Positions 7,596-14,814 of a DNA stretch of 23,270 nucleotides are shown here, piece by piece (positions within the stretch are counted from its first letter, which is position 1; the number at the start of each line of letters is the position of its first letter). Source of the stretch: an uncultured Rivibacter sp. (GTDB lineage: Bacteria > Pseudomonadota > Gammaproteobacteria > Burkholderiales > Burkholderiaceae); assembly GCA_946481025.1 (NCBI GenBank), contig CAMLNA010000064.1, forward strand, positions 1-23,270, given 5' to 3'. The position numbers and the translations under genes were made by a program. The notes below the pieces were generated by a model, which made no database searches, was not told the DNA's origin, and was given only the letters and a program-made list of their open reading frames with translations.

Positions 7596-8096
7596 ATGAC
7601 GTCCACCCACACCGCTGCCGCCCGCCCCCGAGCCGCCACTCCGCCTCCCAGGGCCCTGCCGGCGGCGATGACCCCCGCGCAGGCCGACTTCATGTCGCAA
7701 CTGGCGTTGCAGCTGGGGCTGCCGCCCGAGGACGGCCCTTCGCTGGTGGCTCCGCGCCTGTTCACCGGGCCGGCGGGCCTGGCCTGCCGCGTGCACCTGC
7801 AGGAGAGCGAGCCCGCGGTGCGGCCCGAGGCGCTGTTGCCCATGGCCGCCCAGGAGCTGGCGGGCGCCGACGTGCAGCGGCTGCTGTCGGTGCAGTCGCT
7901 CGTGCTCAGCGAGCTGGGCTGGTACCTCACCACCTCGCCCGAAGGCCTGCTGCAGCTGAGTTCGCTTTCGTGGATCAGCGACCCGATCGACGCCGCCACG
8001 GCCCTGGACCTCGCCAACGGCGTGGGGCTCGCGGTCATCCACGCGCTGATGCTCGACGACCCCAGGCTCGGCCAGCCGAACGGCAAGAGCAACTGA
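7596..8096 (+). CDS. CesT-type type III secretion chaperone
   Basis: 166 aa, in the usual size range of class I T3S chaperones. After a Thr/Ala/Pro-rich start, the core runs from about residue 25: a helix (TPAQADFMSQLALQLGL), a beta pair (RLFTGPAGLACRVHLQE), helices with LLSVQSLVLSELGWYLTT, a beta strand LLQLSSLSWI and a final helix (AATALDLANGVGLAVIHALM), the order expected for a CesT fold. It should bind the N-terminus of an effector in the cytoplasm; the next gene, 20 bp downstream, is the likely client, with the YopJ-like protein a second candidate. Start ATG 7596 is preferred because it lies about 30 nt after the predicted -10; in-frame ATGs at 7545 and 7671 are alternatives. The protein is acidic-hydrophobic and has no export signal. 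Confidence 0.7.
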   Translation: MTSTHTAAARPRAATPPPRALPAAMTPAQADFMSQLALQLGLPPEDGPSLVAPRLFTGPAGLACRVHLQESEPAVRPEALLPMAAQELAGADVQRLLSVQSLVLSELGWYLTTSPEGLLQLSSLSWISDPIDAATALDLANGVGLAVIHALMLDDPRLGQPNGKSN

Positions 8097-8116
8097 CCCC
8101 ACCCGAGGACACCGCC

Positions 8117-10135
8117 ATGAGCATGGTTTCCCGCACCCACTCCCTCCCGCATCCGCTGCAGCCGGCCCCGCCCGAGCCCGAGGCCCTGGCGCAGCCGCAG
8201 CCCCGGCCGGGCACGCTGGCCCACGAACTGGCGGGCCGCCGCGAGCCCGGGTCGCAGTCGCTCTCGGCCGTGGACAGGGTGCTGCGCAGCGGGCTTCCGC
8301 TGCTGACGCGCGAGCAGCGCGCCACGCCATCGGACCGCTTCGAGCCGGGCGCCTCGTCCAGCCGTTCCCTGCCCTCGCAACCGGCACGCGACGTCGTGCT
8401 CGACATCGACCGACTGGCGGCCAGTGCCGGGTTGCCGCCACCCGGCGCGCCCTCCGCGACGGCGCAGGAGCGCATCCGCTCGGCGCTGCGAGACATCGAG
8501 TTCAGTGCGCCGGCCGGTCCGCAGCGCGAGGCGCAGGAGGCGCTCGAGGCCAGATACATCGACTGGGCCGCCGGCGTGGTGGCAGCCCGGGAGAAAGTCT
8601 TCGGCAACGGCCGCTACTCGATCGACGGCGACCGCCGCATCCAGATCGGCGAAGCCGTGCTGCCCGCGCTCTACGACGGCGTGCGGCAGTTCCTCTCGTC
8701 CTCGTCGCGCTCGCCGGTGGCGAGCGCCCTGGCCACTGCGGTGGGCCCCCGCTTCAGCGGGCACGACTCGGCCGGCACGCGGGTCAACCAGGGTGAGCTC
8801 AACAACGCCTACGACCCTGCGCTGATCGGCGGCGCGGTGGGCGGGGCCACGGCACTGACGATGGACTCGACGCTGCTCTCCGCGATGGACCGGCGCGCCC
8901 GCCTGGCCAACTTTCCGCAGTTCAAGCCGGTGGACCTGCAGGCGCTGGTGCCCGATCCGGGCCCGGTGCAGCTGCGCATCGTCGGCGGCAAGAAGGAATA
9001 CCGGGAGCCGCTGACCGACCAGTCCGGCCCGGCCGCGTCACCGAACGACCCGACGCTGGTCGGCCTGCAGGAAGCCGCCGAGCAGCAGCGGCGAAAGCTG
9101 GCGACCGCACAGGAGGTGCTGCAGGCGCAGGGCTGGGGGCTGCTGGCGCAGCCTCTGGTCACCGGCGCCGCGAACGTGCTGCGCCGCTACCTCATGCCCG
9201 CGCAGTCGCTGCTGCAGGCCGGGCCCGTGGCGGCCGGGTCGGTGCTGGCCTCCGGCTCGGCCGGCGCCATCACCCGTTTCGGCCTGGGGCTGCTGAAGGC
9301 GCCGGCCTATGCCGACATCGACAACCTCGTGGGCGGCAAGCAGCGGGTCAACCTCTTCAGCACCCAGCTGCCGCAGCCCGAAGTCCGCGCGGCGACATGG
9401 TCCGACATCGGCAACCTGCCGCGCCGCGCCGGTGAAACCCTGGTCGAGGCCGGCGCGCTGGCCAGGCACTACCTGAGCGGCCCGTGGCGCGACAAGAGCT
9501 TCGTGCCTTCGGGCAAGGAGGTGAGGGAGCGCGTGGGCGACATCGCGCACGCCGTGGCGGCCAACACGCTCGCCGCGGTGTTCTCCACCGCGACCGGCCC
9601 GCTGCTGGCACAGCTGATGCGCAACGGCGCCTCGGCGGCCCTGCCCGGCGAGAGCCAGCAGTCGCCGGCCTACCTGCTGCAGCAGTTCGGTCAGAGCGCC
9701 ACCAACGACTTCGTCTGGCAGTCCGCGAGGCCCGCGTTCAGGGGCACGGCCTTCGACCTCGCCGCCTCGCTGGACAACTGGCGCGACGACCGGGAGGTGC
9801 GGCTGCGACAGACGGCGCTGCAGGCGCAGGGCGACGTGCCGCACCTGGCGGAGAAGCTGCTGGCCACGCGCCAGGTCCAGCAGGATCCGCGACTGCAGCG
9901 CGCGCTGCGCGACTTGCAGGAGCTCCGCGGCGACGAGGTCGACACCGTGAAACTGCAGCGTGCGCTGGGCGACGTGGCGCACCATGCGCGGCAAGCCGGC
10001 GACGCCGCTGCGAACGTGGGTCCGCTCATGCGGCGCATCGAGACGGCATTGCAGAGCATGGAGCAGCGCGAGGCGAGCCTGCGCTGGCGCGCGCCTGCCC
10101 ACCGGCGTGATGCCGCCAGCCCGACCCCGAACTGA
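8117..10135 (+). CDS. Candidate type III secreted effector, 672 aa, family not recognised
   Basis: Family not recognised. ATG 8117 has GAGGA 7 nt upstream and follows the chaperone gene by 20 bp. The first ~110 residues are Pro/Ser/Gln-rich and probably disordered (MSMVSRTHSLPHPLQPAPPE), as expected of a T3S signal and chaperone-binding region. The remainder is mostly helical, with Ala/Gly-rich hydrophobic stretches near 235-258, 362-394 and 476-502, and a charged C-terminal segment (about 545-650) likely to form helical bundles or coiled coil (QDPRLQRALRDLQELRGDE). No catalytic motif, signal peptide or lipobox was seen. General layout (polar N-terminus, hydrophobic helical core, chaperone upstream) resembles the leftward 688-aa protein, so the two could be distant relatives, but I see no clear aligned block. 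Function unknown. Confidence 0.7.
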   Translation: MSMVSRTHSLPHPLQPAPPEPEALAQPQPRPGTLAHELAGRREPGSQSLSAVDRVLRSGLPLLTREQRATPSDRFEPGASSSRSLPSQPARDVVLDIDRLAASAGLPPPGAPSATAQERIRSALRDIEFSAPAGPQREAQEALEARYIDWAAGVVAAREKVFGNGRYSIDGDRRIQIGEAVLPALYDGVRQFLSSSSRSPVASALATAVGPRFSGHDSAGTRVNQGELNNAYDPALIGGAVGGATALTMDSTLLSAMDRRARLANFPQFKPVDLQALVPDPGPVQLRIVGGKKEYREPLTDQSGPAASPNDPTLVGLQEAAEQQRRKLATAQEVLQAQGWGLLAQPLVTGAANVLRRYLMPAQSLLQAGPVAAGSVLASGSAGAITRFGLGLLKAPAYADIDNLVGGKQRVNLFSTQLPQPEVRAATWSDIGNLPRRAGETLVEAGALARHYLSGPWRDKSFVPSGKEVRERVGDIAHAVAANTLAAVFSTATGPLLAQLMRNGASAALPGESQQSPAYLLQQFGQSATNDFVWQSARPAFRGTAFDLAASLDNWRDDREVRLRQTALQAQGDVPHLAEKLLATRQVQQDPRLQRALRDLQELRGDEVDTVKLQRALGDVAHHARQAGDAAANVGPLMRRIETALQSMEQREASLRWRAPAHRRDAASPTPN

Positions 10136-10164
10136 AGACAACCCACCCTCCGCCGAGCCCCGTC

Positions 10165-11733
10165 GTGCCGAACCACATCACCAACACCAATGCCCGCGCG
10201 CTGCAGGGCGCGCGGGTGCGGGGCGCGCAAGAGCATCCCGACGCACCGCCCGCGCAGCGCCAGCGCACGGATGCCGGCCAGTTTGAAGGCCTGGCGGCTC
10301 GCCCTGCCGGCCCGACGCTGCCGCTGACCCAGGCCCGTGCCGACCTCTGGCAATGGGTGCGCCGCCCGGCAGACGAGCTGCTTGTCGACAACACGGCCAC
10401 GCTGGAGCGGACCGGCATTCGCGATGACGCGCGCCTCCTGGCCCCACCGCCGCCACGGGGCGACGCCGCGGCCGTCCCGCTATCGCTCGACGGCCTGCAC
10501 ATGCCGTCGGCGCTGGCCATCCCGGAAGCCCCCAGGGTTCAACTGCCAGCCCATGAGGACCCGCGGGTGGCAGCGGCCCGAAGCCAGGTCGTCGATTGGC
10601 TGAGCGCGATGAGGCGGGATGCGGCGGAGCTCCATGCCGAAGGCGCCAGCCCCGACGACGAGGCCGACGCGTTCCGCAAGCTCGACACGCTCGCCCTGCC
10701 GGCCATCGTCGCGGCGCTGAACGCCGAGGCGTCGGACCTGAAACTGGTCTATGCCCATTGCACTGCCGGCGGAGACCGCCTGGCGACCGATCGCTCGGGG
10801 TTCGGATCCACCGACTGGAACGCGTTCGTGCGGGACATCCAGCCCGGACGCTGGCGGGTCCTGCTGGACAACGATGCCCATGGCGTGGCGCTCGACGTGG
10901 CGGTGGTCGCCGGCCCAGGGCAAGCGCGACCGCTGGTGTCGGCGATCCTGCTGAACCCCTCGCAGTCGAAGGACCCCGCCAATGTGGTGGCGGAGCTTGC
11001 GGATCAACTGCGGCTGCCTGCCGACTGGTCGCTGCTGGTGGCCGAGGTGCCGGCACAGAAGAGCCAGCGCTCGTGCAAGATCTTCGCGCTGTCGATGGCC
11101 TTGAAGTGCGCCGACGGCAGCTTCGACGAGCTGCACCACGCCCGCCTGCGAGGCGACCCGCTGCCTTTGCAGCACCGCGACATCGACGCCCGCCTGGCCC
11201 GGCCGGATGAGACGGACAGCGAGATCGACAGCCGTTCCAGCGGGTACGCCGGCAGGAGCGGGGGCAGCGACAGCGACAGCGACGCGGACAGCGCAGACCT
11301 TCGCCGGCCGGCCCGCGCGCCTCGACCGGCAGCCGGGCCTTCCGGCCCCATCGTGCTGGGCCAGGAGGTGCTGCACGCTGCGCAGCTCGTCGGCCCGCAG
11401 TTCATGAAGCACGCCCAGTCGAAGGCCGACGTCGAGGCGTACATCTCGGCCCGCGGACCCGACGCCACGCAGCCGGTCAACAAGCAGCAGCAGACCCTGC
11501 TCGAGCGGCACAACGCACACCGGGTGGCGCGGTGGCCCGCTGCGCCTCCTCCCGGCTTCGCCGCCGTGAACGACGGCACCCTCCAGATCTACAGCGCCTC
11601 GATCGAGCTGAAGCGGATCAGCTTCCTGGACAAGGCCATCCGGCACGCGGCGGCCGGCGATCCGAGCGAGGTGCAGGCGCTGGCGGCGGCCATGCAGACG
11701 GTGAATGCGCGCTGGAAGGACCGCTTCGCCTGA
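10165..11733 (+). CDS. YopJ-family type III effector (Ser/Thr acetyltransferase-like), atypical triad
   Basis: 522 aa from GTG 10165, 29 bp after the preceding effector gene, weak SD, presumably co-transcribed. Core about 135-320: LVYAHCTAGGDRL, then DNDAHGVALDVAV with His239, AILLNPSQS, and KSQRSCKIFALSMALK with Cys304, matching the YopJ order His-(Glu/Asp)-Cys and its CxIFsLaxA context. The C-terminal YopJ region is also present: FMKHAQSKADVE, PVNKQQQTLLERHN and SASIELKRISFLDKAI. Known members acetylate host kinases or other proteins, using inositol hexakisphosphate as cofactor. Oddities: Asn264 lies where YopJ has catalytic Glu128 (family Glu or Asp), and an acidic Ser/Asp linker (about 348-385) separates core and C-terminal motif. 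It may be inactive or use another residue. Family confidence is high; activity is uncertain. Confidence 0.9.
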   Translation: MPNHITNTNARALQGARVRGAQEHPDAPPAQRQRTDAGQFEGLAARPAGPTLPLTQARADLWQWVRRPADELLVDNTATLERTGIRDDARLLAPPPPRGDAAAVPLSLDGLHMPSALAIPEAPRVQLPAHEDPRVAAARSQVVDWLSAMRRDAAELHAEGASPDDEADAFRKLDTLALPAIVAALNAEASDLKLVYAHCTAGGDRLATDRSGFGSTDWNAFVRDIQPGRWRVLLDNDAHGVALDVAVVAGPGQARPLVSAILLNPSQSKDPANVVAELADQLRLPADWSLLVAEVPAQKSQRSCKIFALSMALKCADGSFDELHHARLRGDPLPLQHRDIDARLARPDETDSEIDSRSSGYAGRSGGSDSDSDADSADLRRPARAPRPAAGPSGPIVLGQEVLHAAQLVGPQFMKHAQSKADVEAYISARGPDATQPVNKQQQTLLERHNAHRVARWPAAPPPGFAAVNDGTLQIYSASIELKRISFLDKAIRHAAAGDPSEVQALAAAMQTVNARWKDRFA

Positions 11734-11756
11734 CGCACGGGCGTGCCCCGCGGCCG

Positions 11757-11789
11757 TCATCGTTTCGTCGAGACATCATCGTTTCGTCG
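11757..11789 (+). repeat. Two direct copies of a 14-bp motif upstream of the lipoprotein gene
   Basis: TCATCGTTTCGTCG occurs at 11757-11770 and again, identically, at 11776-11789, a 19-bp period. Each copy contains TTCGT, giving TTCGT-N14-TTCGT, one base short of a PIP box. No YANNNT element lies 30-32 nt downstream. It may bind an unknown regulator of the gene at 11863. The rest of 11734-11862 shows no clear terminator or promoter. Confidence 0.6.
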
Positions 11790-11862
11790 GGCCATGATCG
11801 CCTCGGCCCTGCAGGGTCCGGTGACGCCGTCCGCGCACGGCGTTCCATTCGAAAGGGAAAGA

Positions 11863-13083
11863 ATGCCGATCGCTCTCAACGCCGCGTCCACGGCCCGCCG
11901 GGTCGCGCTCGCCGTCCTGATGACAGGCGTCGCCTCCTGCGGAGGGAGCGGTTCGCCGTCGCCTGGCACCGATGCGGCGCCATCGCCGGGCCCAGCCTCC
12001 CCCCCGGCATCACAGCCCCCATCACCGCCTGCGCCTGCCGCGTCGATCAACGCCGCCCTCGGCCTGCCCGACCGGCTCCTGGGCGGCCTGGGCGCCGGCA
12101 ACCCGATCGCGGACATGACGAGCCAGCTGATCCGGCCCGACATCATCGACACCTACCTGGTCGGCGTCGGCGACGGCTCCTGGCCCACGTGGAACAGCCC
12201 CGACGGGGCCTACGTCACCTACGTCTCGGCGAACGTCAAGGCCGCCGGCGCGGTGCCCCTGTTCACCCTCTACCAGATGGCGTCCAGGGGCGAAGGCAAC
12301 CTCGAGGCCATCAACGACCCCAGCTTCATGGCCAGCTACTGGGCCCAGGTGAAGCTCATGTACCAGAAGATCGGCGAGACCGGCCAGCCCACGCTGGTCA
12401 ATCTCGAACCGGACTTCTGGGGCTTCACGCTGGCAGGCGCGCCCGATGGCGATCCCGCGAAGCTGCCGGCGCGGGTGAGCATGGTGACCGAGTGCGCGAG
12501 CCAGCCCGACAATGTCGCCGGCCTGGCCGGATGCCTGCTGGCGCTGGGGCGCACCTATGCGCCCAAGGCCAGGATCGGTTTTCCGCCGTCCTCCTGGGGC
12601 CGGGACGCCACCGCCGTCGGCAACTTCATGCTGAAGGTGGGTGCCGACAAGGCCGACTTCATCGTCGCGCAGACGAGCGACCGCGATGCCGGCTGCTTCG
12701 AAGTCGCCCCGCCTCCGGCCGAGTGCGCGGGACGCGGCAACGGGCCGTTCTACTGGGACGAGGCCAACGTGGCGACGCCCAACTTCCGCCAGAACCTCGA
12801 CGAGTGGAGCGCCATCCGAAGCGCGCTCGGCAACCTGCCGGTCCTGTACTGGCAGACGCCGATGGGCGTGCCCTCGGCCACGCCGGGCGGCACGCCAGGG
12901 CATTTCCGCGACAACCACGTCCAGTACATGCTCACGCACGCCAGCGAGTACACCGCCAAGGGTGTGTTCGCGATCGTGTTCAGCGGCGGCGGCAGCACCT
13001 CGGCCAACATCAACACGGACGGCGGGCAGTTCGCGCGCCTGTTCAAGGCCTACCTGGCCAATCCCGCGCCGCTGGCCCGCTGA
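11863..13083 (+). CDS. Lipoprotein with glycosidase-like (barrel-type) domain, function unknown
   Basis: 406 aa. The lipoprotein signal peptide ends at lipobox VASC with lipidated Cys26, followed by a Gly/Ser/Pro-rich tether (about 27-60). The rest is one domain with alternating beta/alpha segments: YLVGVGDGSW, VPLFTLYQMAS, PTLVNLEPDFWGF (Glu182, Asp184 at a strand end), ARIGFPPSSWG, DFIVAQTSDRD, LPVLYWQTPMG and KGVFAIVFSGGG. Strand-end Glu/Asp and late aromatic YWQ suggest a TIM-barrel glycoside-hydrolase-like fold, but I cannot name a family. Cysteines at CASQ..GCLL and GCF..ECAG may pair. Start ATG 11863 is chosen for its purine-rich SD (AAAGGGAAAG) and because it gives a clean lipoprotein signal; an upstream in-frame extension to 11743 lacks both. 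It lies 129 bp after the effector gene, possibly co-regulated. Confidence 0.75.
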   Translation: MPIALNAASTARRVALAVLMTGVASCGGSGSPSPGTDAAPSPGPASPPASQPPSPPAPAASINAALGLPDRLLGGLGAGNPIADMTSQLIRPDIIDTYLVGVGDGSWPTWNSPDGAYVTYVSANVKAAGAVPLFTLYQMASRGEGNLEAINDPSFMASYWAQVKLMYQKIGETGQPTLVNLEPDFWGFTLAGAPDGDPAKLPARVSMVTECASQPDNVAGLAGCLLALGRTYAPKARIGFPPSSWGRDATAVGNFMLKVGADKADFIVAQTSDRDAGCFEVAPPPAECAGRGNGPFYWDEANVATPNFRQNLDEWSAIRSALGNLPVLYWQTPMGVPSATPGGTPGHFRDNHVQYMLTHASEYTAKGVFAIVFSGGGSTSANINTDGGQFARLFKAYLANPAPLAR

Positions 13084-13173
13084 CCAGGCTGCGAATCTGC
13101 TGGAAGTTGCGGCACTGGGCGAACGTGCATTCGAGCTCACTCCGGATCGCGCCCGCGCGCGAAGCGGTGAAAC

Positions 13174-14814
13174 CTAGTGCGAAGCGGGCGCCGGAGGTGC
13201 GGCAGGCACCTCGTTGCGATCCGGCTCGAAGTCGCGCGTCGACAGGCCCGGCCGGCTCGCGATGAAGGCACGCAGCACATCGACGTCGGTGAAGCCGGTG
13301 TCGTCGATCTCCTGGCGCGAGAAGGCCGGGTAGCCGTCGCCGCCTCGCGCGATGAAGCTGCTGAGCGCCAGCCGGTAGCGGCGCGCCGGGTCGATGGGCC
13401 GGCCCTGCACCCGGAGGTCCTTCGGCTCGCCGGCTTCCATCGCCGCCGACACGCCGGTGGTCTGGGCATAGGCGCCCGAACCGGGCGTCATGCGCAGCGC
13501 CGTGCGCAGGTAGGCCTCGAGCTGCTCGCCGGGCAGCGTGACCACGACCACGTGGTTGCCGAAGGGCAGCACCTTCAGCAGGTCGCCATAGGTGATGTCG
13601 CCGTCCGGCAGCGAATCGCGCAGGCCGCCGCCGCTCACCAGCGCCAGGTCGGCGCCGGTCCTGTCGATCATGGACGCGGTGACGAGGCGGCCCAGGTTGG
13701 TGGGGCGGCTGCGCACGTTGCGGCGCTCGCCGTCGAACGTGCCATCGATGCGGCCCACCGGCACCAGCAGCTGGTCGGCGCCCTTGCGCTGGTACGGCGC
13801 CAGCAGCGCCAGCAGGCCGGCGTCTTCTTCGGTGCGGGTCTCGGGCGGCAGCTTCACCGGCTTGCCGTCGGGCCCGGTACCGCGCTTCATCATGTTGACC
13901 GGCAGCAGCGCGTAGCGCACGAGTTCGAAGCGGCCCGCCTCGTATTCGAAGTCGGCGCGGCCGACGTACTTGCCCCATTCCCAGGCCTGCACGATCCAGG
14001 TGCCGTTCTGGCGGTCGGGCGCGCAGGGGTCGCCGGGCTGGTAGTCGTCGTTGCGGCGCAGCGCGTCGAGCATGCACACCGGGTTCTGGCTGTGGCCGCC
14101 GACGATGAGGTCGATGCCCGGCACCGCGCGCGCCAGCTCCACGTCGCCCGGCGCGCTGACGCCGTGGCGCCCGTCGACGTAGTGGCCCATGTGGGTGGCC
14201 GCCACCACCACGTCGGCCCTGCGGCGCAGGCGCGGCACCAGCTTCGCCGCCTCGTCGGCCGGGGCGCGCACCTCCACGCCGGGAAAGCGCTGCCGCGACA
14301 GCGTCTTCATCGTGTCTTCGGTGGTGAGGCCCAGCACCGCCACGCGCACCTTGCCGAGCCGGAAGATGCGGTAGGGCTCGAACATGCGCCGCCCGCCCTG
14401 GTAGACGTTGGCCGAAAGCCACGGGAAGGTCGACCATTCGAGGCGCTGGCGGCGCATCACCGCCGGCGTGCGGTCGAACTCGTGGTTGCCCACCGCCATG
14501 GCGTCGTAGCCGATGGCCGACATGCCCCGGAAGTCGGGCTCGGCCTGCTGCAGGTCGGACTCGGGCACGCCGGTGTTGACGTCGCCGCCGTCGAGCAGCA
14601 GCAGGTGGCCGCCTTGCGCCTTGACCTCCGCGCGCACCTGGTCGACGAGGCGCTTGCGCGCCGCCATGCCGTATTCCTGGTCGGCGTTGCGCCAGAAGCG
14701 GCCGTGGTGGTCGTTGGTGTGCAGGATGGTGATGCGCACCGGCTCGGCCCCGGCCTGCGCGGCGAAGCCGAGGGCCGCGACGAGAACGAGGAGGGTTCGC
14801 CTGGCGAGGTTCAT
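13174..14814 (-). CDS. Periplasmic 5'-nucleotidase / bifunctional metallophosphatase (UshA-like)
   Basis: 546 aa with a signal peptide cleaved after about Ala23 (AQAGA, then EPVRITILHTND). The N-terminal calcineurin-like metallophosphatase domain shows all metal-site motifs: HTNDHHGRF (Asp35, His37), LLLDGGDVNTG, AVGNHEFD (Asn110, His111), AATHMGHY and DLIVGGHSQNP. The C-terminal 5'-nucleotidase domain (about 330-520) includes VSGGGLRDSL, YGDLLKVLPFGN and a SSFIARGGDGYPAF substrate-binding type segment. It should hydrolyse nucleotides (perhaps also UDP-sugars or NAD) in the periplasm to nucleosides and phosphate. Its ATG overlaps the TGA of the upstream lipoprotein gene by 4 bp, showing translational coupling. 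With a TonB receptor upstream and a divergent BMP-type ABC importer, it probably makes nucleosides for import. The 13084-13173 gap to the convergent gene shows no clear terminator. Confidence 0.93.
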   Translation of the reverse strand: MNLARRTLLVLVAALGFAAQAGAEPVRITILHTNDHHGRFWRNADQEYGMAARKRLVDQVRAEVKAQGGHLLLLDGGDVNTGVPESDLQQAEPDFRGMSAIGYDAMAVGNHEFDRTPAVMRRQRLEWSTFPWLSANVYQGGRRMFEPYRIFRLGKVRVAVLGLTTEDTMKTLSRQRFPGVEVRAPADEAAKLVPRLRRRADVVVAATHMGHYVDGRHGVSAPGDVELARAVPGIDLIVGGHSQNPVCMLDALRRNDDYQPGDPCAPDRQNGTWIVQAWEWGKYVGRADFEYEAGRFELVRYALLPVNMMKRGTGPDGKPVKLPPETRTEEDAGLLALLAPYQRKGADQLLVPVGRIDGTFDGERRNVRSRPTNLGRLVTASMIDRTGADLALVSGGGLRDSLPDGDITYGDLLKVLPFGNHVVVVTLPGEQLEAYLRTALRMTPGSGAYAQTTGVSAAMEAGEPKDLRVQGRPIDPARRYRLALSSFIARGGDGYPAFSRQEIDDTGFTDVDVLRAFIASRPGLSTRDFEPDRNEVPAAPPAPASH

